Shown here piece by piece: positions 15,134 through 22,416 of a DNA stretch of 22,416 bases. This DNA comes from Hydrogenophaga sp. GTDB taxonomy: Bacteria > Pseudomonadota > Gammaproteobacteria > Burkholderiales > Burkholderiaceae_C. The stretch covers positions 1 to 22,416 of the forward strand of contig JAJNQE010000121.1 in assembly GCA_021154985.1 (NCBI GenBank), written 5' to 3'. The notes beneath the pieces are model-generated. The model had not been told where the DNA came from and did no database searches. It saw only the letters and a program-made list of their open reading frames with translations. The number at the start of each line of letters is the position of its first letter. Position 1 is the first letter of the stretch. Both the position numbers and the translations under genes were made by a program.

Positions 15134-16144
15134 TTGTTGCGCCTACTCAAACTCCTGTTCGTGCTCCCCCTGGTCGCCCTGCTGATCATGGCCGCCTTCG
15201 GGGTCTGGTGGGTCGATCAACCCCTGCGTTTTCCCGCTCGCGTGAGCGAACAACAGCCGCTCGATGTGGAAATCGCACCCGGCCAGTCGGCGCGGGGCGT
15301 GGCCGAGAAACTGTCGGCGTCCGGCGTGCAGACGCCTTGGGTCTTGCTCTACGGCTGGTTCCGCATTTCCGGCGGCTCGCGCGACATCAAAGCTGGCAGC
15401 TACGAGTTCACGCCCGGCACCACGCCGCGCACCCTGCTGTCCAAACTCGTTCGGGGCGAGCAGGCGGTGCGCAGCATCACGCTGCTGGAAGGCTGGAACC
15501 ACCGCCAGGTGTTTGAACTGCTGCGCACCTCACCCGATCTCACACAAGACCTGGAGGGCCTGAGTCCGGCCGACATCATGGCGCTCATCGGCTACCCCGG
15601 GCGCCACCCGGAGGGCCGCTTTTTCCCCGACACCTACCGCGTGGCCAAACGCGCCACCGCCTCCAGCGTGTTGCGCCAGGCCGCGCAGGCCATGGACAAA
15701 CGCCTGGCCGATGCCTGGGCGCAGCGCGACCCCGCTGTGCCGCTGCGCACGCCCGAAGAGGCTTTGATCCTGGCCAGCATCATCGAGAAGGAAACCGGGC
15801 TGGAGAGCGACCGCCGGCGCATCGGCGGCGTGTTCGCCAACCGGCTGCGCATCGGCATGCGCCTGCAGACCGATCCCACCGTGATCTACGGCCTGGGCGA
15901 GAGCTTCGACGGTGATCTGCGCCGCAACGACCTGCAGACCGACACCCCCTACAACACCTACACCCGCGCCGGGCTGCCGCCCACGCCGATTGCCATGCCC
16001 GGTGCGGCCTCGTTGCGCGCAGCCGTGCAGCCGGGTGAGACCAACGCCATCTATTTCGTCGCCCGGGGCGACGGTTCCAGCCAGTTCAGCGCCACGCTCG
16101 AAGAGCACAATGCCGCGGTGCAGCGCTACATCCTGCGCCGCTGA
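15134..16144 (+). CDS. mltG: Endolytic murein transglycosylase MltG
   Basis: MltG is an inner-membrane lytic transglycosylase that cuts nascent peptidoglycan strands and is thought to end their elongation. From the TTG at 15134 the product is 336 residues, normal for the family. It has an N-terminal membrane anchor (about 5-25, LKLLFVLPLVALLIMAAFGV), a LysM-like part near 40-110, and the YceG domain. The catalytic glutamate is Glu218 in ASIIEKETGLESDR, followed by GVFANRLRIGMRLQTDPTVI and the C-terminal TPIAMPGAASLRAA. The open frame extends upstream to 14852, inside ygfZ on the other strand, so an internal start is required. The TTG lacks a good ribosome-binding site; the adjacent TTG at 15137 is equally possible. 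The gene is followed by tmk after 24 bp. Confidence 0.93.
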   Translation: MLRLLKLLFVLPLVALLIMAAFGVWWVDQPLRFPARVSEQQPLDVEIAPGQSARGVAEKLSASGVQTPWVLLYGWFRISGGSRDIKAGSYEFTPGTTPRTLLSKLVRGEQAVRSITLLEGWNHRQVFELLRTSPDLTQDLEGLSPADIMALIGYPGRHPEGRFFPDTYRVAKRATASSVLRQAAQAMDKRLADAWAQRDPAVPLRTPEEALILASIIEKETGLESDRRRIGGVFANRLRIGMRLQTDPTVIYGLGESFDGDLRRNDLQTDTPYNTYTRAGLPPTPIAMPGAASLRAAVQPGETNAIYFVARGDGSSQFSATLEEHNAAVQRYILRR

Positions 16145-16168
16145 ACCCGCCGACCTTTCCCACCCTTC

Positions 16169-16828
16169 ATGCAGACCGCCGGACTTTTCATCACCTTTGA
16201 AGGCATCGACGGCGCGGGCAAATCCACCCACATCGCCGGACTGGCCGACGCGTTTCGCGCTCAGGGCCGCAGCGTTGCACTCACGCGCGAACCGGGCGGC
16301 ACACCGCTGGCAGAAAAGCTGCGCGAGCTGGTGCTCAACGACCCCATGGACCCCCTGTGCGAAGCGCTGCTGATGTTTGCTGCGCGGCGCGACCACCTGC
16401 AGCAGGTGATCGAACCCGCGCTGGCCCGGGGGGAGGTGGTGCTGTGCGACCGCTTCACCGACGCCACCTTTGCCTACCAGGGCGCCGGGCGCGGCTTCGA
16501 TCTGGACGTGTTGCGCCAGCTCGAACGCTGGGTGCAGGCCATGCCGCAGGCGGCTGGCCAGCTGCGCCAACCCGACCTCACGGTGTGGTTCGATTTGCCG
16601 CCCGCCGTGGCCGCCGAGCGCCTGGCCGGCGCCCGCCTGCCCGACCGCTTCGAGTCGCAGCCGCTGGCCTTCTTTGAACGGGTGGCCGCCGGCTACGGCG
16701 ATCGCATGGCCCAGGACCCGGCGCGTTTTACCCGCGTGCCCTCAGACCAGTCCAAAGACGCGGTGTGGCGCCATGTGCGCCAGGCTGTCGAGCAGCGCGG
16801 CTGGTTGCCTACCGGGGTGGACGCATGA
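16169..16828 (+). CDS. tmk: Thymidylate kinase
   Basis: Tmk phosphorylates dTMP to dTDP in dTTP synthesis. The 219-residue protein has the P-loop FEGIDGAGKST at 10-20, the DR(F/Y)-type motif CDRFTDATFAYQG, and a LID region with arginines (RLAGARLPDRFE). This fits the bacterial type II enzyme. The ATG at 16169 starts 24 bp after the mltG stop. The stop TGA overlaps the holB start as ATGA, indicating translational coupling in a mltG-tmk-holB operon. Confidence 0.96.
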   Translation: MQTAGLFITFEGIDGAGKSTHIAGLADAFRAQGRSVALTREPGGTPLAEKLRELVLNDPMDPLCEALLMFAARRDHLQQVIEPALARGEVVLCDRFTDATFAYQGAGRGFDLDVLRQLERWVQAMPQAAGQLRQPDLTVWFDLPPAVAAERLAGARLPDRFESQPLAFFERVAAGYGDRMAQDPARFTRVPSDQSKDAVWRHVRQAVEQRGWLPTGVDA

Positions 16829-17868
16829 GCACAATGGCTTTGGCCCCCTGGCTCCAGACCCAGCTGACCAGCCTGCTGGCACAGCGCGGTCATGCGTTGT
16901 TGCTCGCAGGTCCTTCCGGACTTGGCCAATACGACCTGGCGCTTGCCCTGGCACGCGCCTGGCTGTGCGAGCAGCCCACAGGGCAGGGCGCCTGTGGCGA
17001 ATGCGACAGCTGCCACGCCATCGACGTGCGCACGCACGCCGACTTGTGCGCACTCATGCCCGAGGTGCTCAGCCTGGAGCTGGGCTGGCCGCTGGACGAG
17101 GGTGCACAAAAAGAGATTGACGACAAAAAGCGCAAACCGAGCAAGCTGATTCGCGTGGAGGCCGCGCGCGATGCGGTGGCGTTCACCCAGACCACCCGCT
17201 CGCGCGGCCGCACCAAGGTGATTCTGGTGTACCCGGCCGAGCGCATGAACATGGAATCGGCCAACACCTTGCTCAAAACGCTGGAAGAGCCGGTGGGTGA
17301 GGTGCGCTTCATCCTGGCCAGCGAGTCGGCCCACCAGCTGCTGCCCACCATCCGCAGCCGTTGCCAGACGCACGCCATGGTCTGGCCCGACGAACCAGCC
17401 GCACTGGCCTGGCTGGTGAATGCGGTCAGCGCTGCGCAGTCCGGCGGCAAGTCAGCGGCGCCCGCACCGACGGCGGCGCAGGCGGTGGTCTGGCTGCAGG
17501 CCGCCGGTGGACGCCCCGACGACGCGCTGGCCTGGGCGGCGAGCGGCTTGAGCGCACAAGCCTGGGCGGGTCTGCCCAAGTCGCTGGCGCGGGGCGACTG
17601 GTCGGTGCTGGCCGACTGGCCGGCGGCCCAGCAACTGGCGGTGTTGCAGAAACTCTGCCACGACCTGATGGCCCACGCCTGTGGTGCTCCGGCGCGCTTC
17701 TTCCCGGGGGCCGAGCTGCCCGCCGCACCGCGCTGGACGGCGCTGGCCGCCTGGTCGCGCGAACTGATGCAGGCTGCTCGCTCGGTGGAACACCCCTACA
17801 ACGCGGGCCTCATGCAGGAAGCCTGGGCTGCGCGCACCCGCCAGGTGCTGGCCGCCCGCGCGCTCTGA
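16825..17868 (+). CDS. holB: DNA polymerase III subunit delta'
   Basis: The 347-residue protein is a clamp-loader subunit. Its N-terminal AAA+ domain has a degenerate P-loop, GPSGLGQ at 29-35, with Gln in place of the usual Lys, as expected of a subunit that does not hydrolyse ATP. Four cysteines at 48, 57, 60 and 63 (CxxxxxxxxCxxCxxC spacing) form the family's zinc module. LVYPAERMNMESANTLLKTLEEP and the sensor-like TIRSRCQTH motif follow. I chose the ATG at 16825, which overlaps the tmk stop and has a GGGGTGG upstream. The C-terminal third is Ala/Trp-rich and less conserved. Confidence 0.95.
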   Translation: MSTMALAPWLQTQLTSLLAQRGHALLLAGPSGLGQYDLALALARAWLCEQPTGQGACGECDSCHAIDVRTHADLCALMPEVLSLELGWPLDEGAQKEIDDKKRKPSKLIRVEAARDAVAFTQTTRSRGRTKVILVYPAERMNMESANTLLKTLEEPVGEVRFILASESAHQLLPTIRSRCQTHAMVWPDEPAALAWLVNAVSAAQSGGKSAAPAPTAAQAVVWLQAAGGRPDDALAWAASGLSAQAWAGLPKSLARGDWSVLADWPAAQQLAVLQKLCHDLMAHACGAPARFFPGAELPAAPRWTALAAWSRELMQAARSVEHPYNAGLMQEAWAARTRQVLAARAL

Positions 17869-17965
17869 CCCCGCGATGCAGCCGCTGAACAACAACGCGA
17901 TCAATACCCGGTCTGGTGCGCTCGTGCGGTCCTGCAACAGGGTGCCCTCGGCCCGTGATTGCCGC

Positions 17966-17971
17966 TAAACT
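17966..17971 (+). promoter_or_regulatory. Candidate -10 box of the pilZ gene
   Basis: TAAACT ends 7 nt before the ATG at 17979, and no Shine-Dalgarno sequence is present. It lies in the 110-bp gap after holB, so pilZ may be transcribed on its own as a leaderless message as well as by read-through. No clear -35 box is seen. Confidence 0.35.
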
Positions 17972-17978
17972 CGACCCG

Positions 17979-18350
17979 ATGAGCACCAACCCTTCTCCCT
18001 CGGCAGCCGCAGCGCGCCCGAGCGTGATCCAGCTCTCCATCAAAGAGAAGGCCGCCCTCTATGCGGCCTACATCCCCCTTTTCGCTGACGGCGGCATCTT
18101 CATTCCCTCATCGCGCGAATACCGCTTGGGCGATGACGTGTACGTCTTGCTCAGTCTGCCCGACGATCCGCAACGCTATCCGGTCGCCGGCAAGGTGGCC
18201 TGGGTCACACCGGCCAAAGCCTCGGGTGGCCGCACACAGGGTGTCGGCATTCGTTTTCCGGCCGATGAAAAGTCGCGCATGCTCAAGCTGAAGATCGAAG
18301 AGATCCTCGGCGCCAACCTCGGCTCCGACCGCGCCACCCAGACGCTCTGA
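17979..18350 (+). CDS. pilZ: PilZ-domain protein of the type IV pilus PilZ type
   Basis: The 123-residue protein is a single PilZ domain with an ~18-residue Ser/Pro/Ala-rich leader. ALYAAYIPLFADGGIFIPS, LGDDVYVLLSLPDD and GKVAWVTP lead up to TQGVGIRFP, all typical of the PilZ ortholog needed for type IV pilus biogenesis in Pseudomonas and relatives. The RxxxR c-di-GMP-binding motif before the barrel is absent, as in that ortholog, so direct nucleotide binding is unlikely. Its position between holB and tatD matches the conserved proteobacterial order. The start at 17979 was chosen by similarity and by the -10-like box just upstream. Confidence 0.9.
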   Translation: MSTNPSPSAAAARPSVIQLSIKEKAALYAAYIPLFADGGIFIPSSREYRLGDDVYVLLSLPDDPQRYPVAGKVAWVTPAKASGGRTQGVGIRFPADEKSRMLKLKIEEILGANLGSDRATQTL

Positions 18351-18427
18351 GTCGGCTTCACCCCGTGCAGCGTGGTTGATCGGGCCTTCACCGGCCCACC
18401 AGCCGTTGCCCCCATCCCCGGGTCCGC

Positions 18428-19255
18428 ATGTTCACCGATTCCCACTGCCACCTGAATTTCCCCGAGCTGAGAAGCCGGCTGCCCGACATCTTGAGCGCCA
18501 TGGCCCAGGCCCAGGTGGACCGGGCGCTGTGCATCTGCACCACGCTCGAAGAGTTTGAAGAGGTCCACAGCCTGGCGCGGGAAAACGCCAATCTCTGGTC
18601 GACCGTGGGCGTGCACCCCGACAACGAAGGCGTGCAGGAACCCACGCTGGACGATTTGCTGAAACGCGCCGCCTGCCCGCGGGTGGTGGGCATCGGTGAA
18701 ACCGGGCTCGACTACTACCGCCTGGGTGATCGCACCGTGGCCGACATGGCCTGGCAACGTGCCCGCTACCGCACCCACATTCAGGCGGCGCGCCTGACGG
18801 ATCTGCCGCTCGTCATCCACACCCGCAGTGCCTCTGAGGACACCCTGGCCATCTTGCGGGAGGTCGGCGGCTTTGGGGGTGACGCGGAGACGCTTCCGGT
18901 GGCGCGCGGGGTGTTTCACTGCTTCACCGAAACGGCGGAGGTGGCCCGCGCCGCCCTCGACCTGGGTTTCTACATCTCGTTTTCAGGGATCCTCACCTTC
19001 CGCAGCGCCAGCGACATCCGCGAGGTGGCGGCCTTCGTTCCGCTGGACCGCATGCTGATCGAAACGGACAGTCCGTATCTGGCGCCCGTGCCCCACCGCG
19101 GCAAAACCAATTCGCCCGCGTTCGTGCCGTGGGTCGCGGAGCAGATTGCCCAGATCAAGGGCTTGCCGGTGGCCGAGGTGGCGCAGGTCACCAGCCGCAA
19201 TTTTGACCAGCTCTTTGACCGTGCAGCCTCGCCAGCGAACGCCAAACCATCTTGA
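18428..19255 (+). CDS. TatD-family metal-dependent hydrolase
   Basis: The 275-residue TIM-barrel metal hydrolase belongs to the TatD (YcfH-like) family; members act as DNA exonucleases or D-aminoacyl-tRNA deacylases. Metal-binding motifs are visible in order: HCH at 6-8 (MFTDSHCHLNF), the glutamate in GIGETGLDYYR, the histidine in VIHTRS, FHCFTE, and the aspartate in IETDSPYLAPVPHRGK. The ATG at 18428 has no strong ribosome-binding site but gives the canonical N-terminus. It follows pilZ by 77 bp in the conserved tmk-holB-pilZ-tatD cluster. The last ~10 residues are a variable tail. Confidence 0.92.
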   Translation: MFTDSHCHLNFPELRSRLPDILSAMAQAQVDRALCICTTLEEFEEVHSLARENANLWSTVGVHPDNEGVQEPTLDDLLKRAACPRVVGIGETGLDYYRLGDRTVADMAWQRARYRTHIQAARLTDLPLVIHTRSASEDTLAILREVGGFGGDAETLPVARGVFHCFTETAEVARAALDLGFYISFSGILTFRSASDIREVAAFVPLDRMLIETDSPYLAPVPHRGKTNSPAFVPWVAEQIAQIKGLPVAEVAQVTSRNFDQLFDRAASPANAKPS

Positions 19256-19263
19256 GATATCAC

Positions 19264-19944
19264 ATGAATAAATGCAAAAAGATGCCTGTTTTAAAAGGAT
19301 TTGTTGCACTTATTCTGGTGATTTCGAGCACGGCTTGGGCCAGTTCTTTCGACGACTTCTTTTCCGCCATCAAGCGCGACGATGTCAGCGCCTTGCGCCA
19401 GTTGGCACAGCGCGGATTTGACTTGAACACGAAGAACGAGGCGGGCGAGCATGCGCTGTTTCTGGCCCTGCGGGATGACGCACCTGCGGTCTCCAACTTT
19501 TTGCTCGCGCAAGACGCGGTGCAGGTGGAAGCCCGCACCGGCCAGGACGAAAGCCCGCTGATGATGGCCGCGCTCAAGGGCCGGCTGGAGCTTGCCCGGC
19601 GCCTCATCGAGCGCAAGGCCGAAGTGAACAAGCCCGGCTGGGCACCGCTGCATTACGCCGCCACCAATGCCGACGCCGAGGCGGTGTCCATGGTGCGACT
19701 GCTGCTGGAGCACCATGCCTACATCGATGCAGCGTCGCCCAATGGCAGCACGCCGTTGATGATGGCCGCGCACTACGGCCACCCCGGCGTGGTCAAGCTG
19801 CTGCTGGAGGAGGGCGCCGATCCCCTGCTGAAGAACCAGCAAGGCCTGTCGGCCATCGACTTTGCCAACCGCGCCCAGCGCGCCGAGTCGGCCGAGATCA
19901 TTGCCGCCTTTGTGCGCGCCAGACAGCCCAGTGGGCGCTGGTGA
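19264..19944 (+). CDS. Exported ankyrin-repeat protein
   Basis: The 226-residue protein has a signal peptide: positive start MNKCKKMPVLKG, a hydrophobic core and a likely cut after STAWA near residue 25. About five ankyrin repeats fill the rest. The clearest are DESPLMMAALKGRLELARRLIERKAEVN and GSTPLMMAAHYGHPGVVKLLLEEGADP, seen around residues 98-125 and 160-187; only pieces of them are named here. It is probably a periplasmic protein-binding scaffold. The first ~25 codons are clearly more AT-rich than the rest, normal for an export signal. The ATG at 19264 lies 8 bp after the tatD stop, so the gene probably belongs to the same transcript. Its partner is unknown. Confidence 0.85.
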   Translation: MNKCKKMPVLKGFVALILVISSTAWASSFDDFFSAIKRDDVSALRQLAQRGFDLNTKNEAGEHALFLALRDDAPAVSNFLLAQDAVQVEARTGQDESPLMMAALKGRLELARRLIERKAEVNKPGWAPLHYAATNADAEAVSMVRLLLEHHAYIDAASPNGSTPLMMAAHYGHPGVVKLLLEEGADPLLKNQQGLSAIDFANRAQRAESAEIIAAFVRARQPSGRW

Positions 19945-20061
19945 CCGTGTCGCGAAGGGGATCGGCAGCCCGCACCCGGTCAGTTTTGTAGGTGTAACCC
20001 ACATGGGGCGATTGCCTTGACCGGATCAGAATCGCCACACCCATTATTTGGAGGAGACACT
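19945..20061. other. Gap before tctB; nothing clear beyond a strong ribosome-binding site
   Basis: The 117 bp hold no tctC or other gene. GGAGGAG at 20050-20056 serves the GTG start of tctB. No terminator for the ankyrin gene and no convincing promoter boxes are seen. Confidence 0.5.
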
Positions 20062-20550
20062 GTGAAGCTGGCAAGTCAAAAAGACTTTTTCTCTGGTTTG
20101 ATGTTCACCATCGTGGGCATCTCGTTCGCTGTGGGTGCAACGAACTTTGACGTGGGCAGCGCGGCCCGCATGGGTCCCGGGTACTTCCCGCTGCTGCTGG
20201 GCATCTTGCTCACAGGGCTTGGCGTTCTGATCACGATCCAGTCGTTTCGCAGCAAGGCGCCCGATGGTGATCCCATCGGAAAGATCGCATGGCGCCCGCT
20301 GGGCTTCGTGCTCGGGGCCAACCTGGCATTTGGTGCATTGCTGGTGGGCTTGCCCTCGCTGGGCATTCCCGCCATGGGGTTCATCGTCGCCATCTACGGC
20401 CTGGTGATCATTGCGGGTTATGCGCGCCCCAAATGCGACATCAAGGAGTCCCTGATCCTGGCGACCTTGCTCGCGGTCGGCAGCTATTTCGCCTTTGTCT
20501 ACATGCTCAACCTGCAGTTCCCGGTGTGGCCTGCCTTCCTGACCGCCTGA
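20062..20550 (+). CDS. tctB: Tripartite tricarboxylate transporter, small membrane subunit TctB
   Basis: The 162-residue protein is the small integral membrane component of a TTT-family uptake system for carboxylates such as citrate. Four to five hydrophobic helices are visible (about 12-30, 43-62, 80-98, 101-120 and 130-152), with the family's RMGPGYFP near 36-43. I chose the GTG at 20062 because an excellent GGAGGAG precedes it by 5 nt. The open frame begins earlier at 20017, but that part has no such site. tctA follows after 15 bp. No tctC binding-protein gene is adjacent. Confidence 0.92.
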   Translation: MKLASQKDFFSGLMFTIVGISFAVGATNFDVGSAARMGPGYFPLLLGILLTGLGVLITIQSFRSKAPDGDPIGKIAWRPLGFVLGANLAFGALLVGLPSLGIPAMGFIVAIYGLVIIAGYARPKCDIKESLILATLLAVGSYFAFVYMLNLQFPVWPAFLTA

Positions 20551-20565
20551 CCGGAGATACCCCTC

Positions 20566-22077
20566 ATGGAACTCTTTGACAACCTCGCACTGGGCTTCAG
20601 TGTCGCCTTTACCCTCCAGAACCTGATCTACGCCTTTGTCGGCTGCCTGCTGGGCACGCTCATCGGTGTCTTGCCAGGCATCGGGCCGCTGGCCACCATT
20701 GCCATGCTGTTGCCCGTCACCTACGGTCTGGAGCCGGTTGCCGCGCTCATCATGCTGGCCGGTATTTATTACGGCGCGCAGTACGGTGGTTCGACCACCG
20801 CCATTCTGGTCAACTTGCCAGGGGAATCGTCGTCGGTGGTGACCGTGATCGACGGCTACCAGATGGCGCGCAAGGGCAGGGCAGGCCCCGCACTGGCGGC
20901 AGCCGGTCTGGGGTCGTTCTTTGCAGGCTGCGTCGGCACCCTCGTGCTGGCGGCTTTCGCCCCCCCACTGACTGAAGTGGCCCTGAGCTTCGGTCCTTCC
21001 GAGTACTTCGCGCTGATGGTGCTGGGTCTCATCGGCGCCGTGGTGCTGGCCTCGGGCTCGCTGCTCAAGGCGCTGGGCATGATCGTGCTGGGCTTGCTGA
21101 TCGGTCTGGTCGGCACCGACGTGAACTCCGGCGTGGCCCGTTTCAGCTTCGACATTCCCGAGTTGACCGACGGCATCAACTTCGTCGTGATCGCCATGGG
21201 CATCTTTGGCTACGGCGAGATCATCAGCAACCTGTCGCAAGACGAAAGCAAGCGCGAAGTGTTCACCGGCAAGGTGCAAGGCCTCATGCCCACGAAGGAA
21301 GACTTCAAGCGCATGCTGCCGGCGGTCATTCGGGGAACGTCGCTGGGCTCGGTGCTCGGTATCCTGCCGGGCGGCGGTGCGCTGTTGTCGTCGTTCGCGG
21401 CTTACACCATCGAGAAGAAAACCAAGCTCAAGCCGGGCGAAGTTCCTTTCGGTCAAGGCAACATCCGCGGCGTGGCTGCGCCCGAGTCGGCCAACAACGC
21501 CGGTTCGCAAACCTCGTTCATTCCTCTGCTCACGCTGGGTATCCCACCCAATGCCGTGATGGCGCTGATGGTCGGTGCCATGACCATCCACAACATCCAG
21601 CCAGGTCCGCAGGTCATGACCTCCAACCCCGAGCTGTTCTGGGGCCTGATCGCGTCGATGTGGATCGGCAACCTCATGCTGGTGGTGCTGAACCTGCCGC
21701 TGATCGGCGTGTGGGTGAAGCTGTTGTCCGTGCCTTACCGCTGGCTGTTTCCAGCCATCCTGCTGTTTTGTGCGATCGGTGTTTACTCGACCAACAACAA
21801 CAGCTTCGACATCTGGATGGTGGCGGTGTTCGGTCTGATCGGATACACGTTCATCAAACTGGGCTGTGAGCCTGCGCCTTTGCTGCTGGGTCTGATCCTG
21901 GGCCCGATGATGGAGGAATACCTGCGCCGCGCCTTGCTGATTTCGCGCGGCGACTGGTCGGTGTTCGTGACACGTCCCATCTCTGCCTCGTTGTTGGCGG
22001 CCGCTGTGTTGCTGCTGGTGATCGTCTTGCTGCCTGCGATCAAGAAGAAACGCGAAGAGGCCTTCGTCGAAGACTGA
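20566..22077 (+). CDS. tctA: Tripartite tricarboxylate transporter, large permease subunit TctA
   Basis: The 503-residue large permease of the TTT family has about 10-12 predicted membrane helices. The family signatures VLPGIGPLATIAMLLP (~38-53) and YYGAQYGGSTTAILVNLPGE (~67-86) are in the first half. The related ILPGGGALLSSFAAY and PESANNAGSQTSFIPLLTLG in the second half reflect the internal repeat of this family. With TctB it would form the sodium- or proton-driven channel fed by a periplasmic TctC protein. GGAG lies 9 nt before the ATG. A strong terminator follows the stop by 27 bp. The substrate cannot be told without the binding protein. Confidence 0.96.
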   Translation: MELFDNLALGFSVAFTLQNLIYAFVGCLLGTLIGVLPGIGPLATIAMLLPVTYGLEPVAALIMLAGIYYGAQYGGSTTAILVNLPGESSSVVTVIDGYQMARKGRAGPALAAAGLGSFFAGCVGTLVLAAFAPPLTEVALSFGPSEYFALMVLGLIGAVVLASGSLLKALGMIVLGLLIGLVGTDVNSGVARFSFDIPELTDGINFVVIAMGIFGYGEIISNLSQDESKREVFTGKVQGLMPTKEDFKRMLPAVIRGTSLGSVLGILPGGGALLSSFAAYTIEKKTKLKPGEVPFGQGNIRGVAAPESANNAGSQTSFIPLLTLGIPPNAVMALMVGAMTIHNIQPGPQVMTSNPELFWGLIASMWIGNLMLVVLNLPLIGVWVKLLSVPYRWLFPAILLFCAIGVYSTNNNSFDIWMVAVFGLIGYTFIKLGCEPAPLLLGLILGPMMEEYLRRALLISRGDWSVFVTRPISASLLAAAVLLLVIVLLPAIKKKREEAFVED

Positions 22078-22104
22078 CCCCAGTCCAACGGGGGTGAACT
22101 TGTG

Positions 22105-22131
22105 AAAGCCCGACCTTGAGTCGGGCTTTTC
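22105..22131 (+). terminator. Rho-independent terminator of tctBA
   Basis: The perfect 10-bp stem AAAGCCCGAC / GTCGGGCTTT (22105-22114 and 22120-22129) has a 5-nt loop and runs into TTTTCTT. It lies 27 bp after the tctA stop. Confidence 0.95.
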
Positions 22132-22273
22132 TTATTCGACCCGATCAATTGAACCTCGTTTTGATGTTCCACGATGTATATCGTGCATTAGTCATGATAG
22201 CGAATTTGCTTCAATAGGTGCGCAATTAATACCGCTTATCAAGCCGCGAGGGACTTAATTGGCGGTAACTGAG
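22132..22273. other. AT-rich intergenic region between convergent genes
   Basis: About 140 bp with clearly lower GC than the rest of the window hold no credible gene. The main visible element is the inverted repeat CACGAT-GTAT-ATCGTG at 22170-22185. If the partial gene to the right is real, the flanking genes converge, and a promoter would not be required here. Confidence 0.45.
22170..22185. promoter_or_regulatory. Inverted repeat CACGAT-GTAT-ATCGTG, candidate protein-binding site
   Basis: Perfect 6-bp arms are separated by 4 bp in AT-rich DNA. The size and symmetry fit a dimeric regulator such as a GntR- or LysR-type protein, but no target gene is apparent on either side within the window. 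Confidence 0.3.
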
Positions 22274-22416
22274 TTACGTCCGCGAAGGGGCCGATTGGCC
22301 TGCCATCACCTTTGTCACCATGGGGGGCATGCCCCCCATCCCCCCATTTGCCGCACGATCGAGGTCGGCCAAATAGGGAAGGGCATCACGCCGCACAGAC
22401 ACGCCCAACGCATCGA
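22274..22416 (-). CDS. Possible C-terminal part of an unidentified gene (partial)
   Basis: On the minus strand a frame entering from the window edge is open for 46 codons and ends at TAA (22276-22274). The peptide reads DALGVSVRRDALPYLADLDR, then a Gly/Met/Pro-rich stretch (AANGGMGGMPPM) and VTKVMAGQSAPSRT. The amphipathic start and the higher GC than the gap next to it favour real coding sequence. The Gly/Met run makes the DNA locally palindromic at 22320-22339. I do not recognise the family. Confidence 0.45.
   Translation of the reverse strand, partial: DALGVSVRRDALPYLADLDRAANGGMGGMPPMVTKVMAGQSAPSRT

Noticed and set aside
18382..18397. Hairpin GGGCC-TTCACC-GGCCC between pilZ and tatD as a terminator
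   Set aside because: The stem is only 5 bp and no T-run follows. Such stems are frequent by chance at this GC content.
22320..22339. Perfect 20-bp palindrome made of a G-run and a C-run around CATG
   Set aside because: It falls inside the probable partial minus-strand gene, where it encodes a Gly/Met/Pro-rich stretch. It is most simply a by-product of those codons.

Overview
The window is about 22.4 kb of GC-rich bacterial chromosome, densely packed on both strands. The conserved block ygfZ / mltG-tmk-holB-pilZ-tatD, a PilZ of the type IV pilus kind, and a tctBA pair point to a betaproteobacterium of the order Burkholderiales, most likely Comamonadaceae (Hydrogenophaga-like). That placement is inference from gene content and order; no rRNA gene is present to prove it. 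I see no tRNA, rRNA, CRISPR array, insertion sequence or integrase.

Layout. 1-50: possible tail of an upstream gene. 78-2152 (+): a patatin-like lipase and the tRNA U34 hydroxylase TrhO. 2180-9750 (-): an accessory block. Read in its own direction, it has a stand-alone LuxR-type HTH protein (9750-9493), two long paralogous proteins B and A (9456-7969 and 7894-6425), a GH19 lysozyme/chitinase-like enzyme (6413-5766) and a multi-pass membrane protein with an internal duplication (5728-4628). After a 222-bp AT-rich gap comes a 741-residue winged-helix regulator (4405-2180). 10057-13197: an iron-type alcohol dehydrogenase (-) that ends in a strong terminator, diverging from an HSL-type esterase and a thioesterase-acetyltransferase fusion (+). 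13201-14977 (-): an NRDE protein and YgfZ. 15134-19944 (+): mltG, tmk, holB, pilZ, tatD and an exported ankyrin-repeat protein. 20062-22077 (+): tctB-tctA with a strong terminator. 22274-22416 (-): probable C-terminal end of another gene.

The best candidate for an undescribed system is 4628-9750. Five same-strand genes with short gaps encode a regulator, two paralogs of no family I can name, a cytoplasmic (leaderless) peptidoglycan hydrolase and an exported or inserted membrane protein. This make-up would fit proteins released by controlled lysis, or an effector set with a membrane partner. Both readings are hypotheses; the sequence itself shows only the co-orientation, the spacing, the paralogy and the folds named in the entries.

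The rest is ordinary housekeeping and metabolism. Four plus-strand genes (78, 1181, 11349, 17979) have a -10-like hexamer 7-8 nt before the ATG and no Shine-Dalgarno sequence, suggesting leaderless mRNAs.
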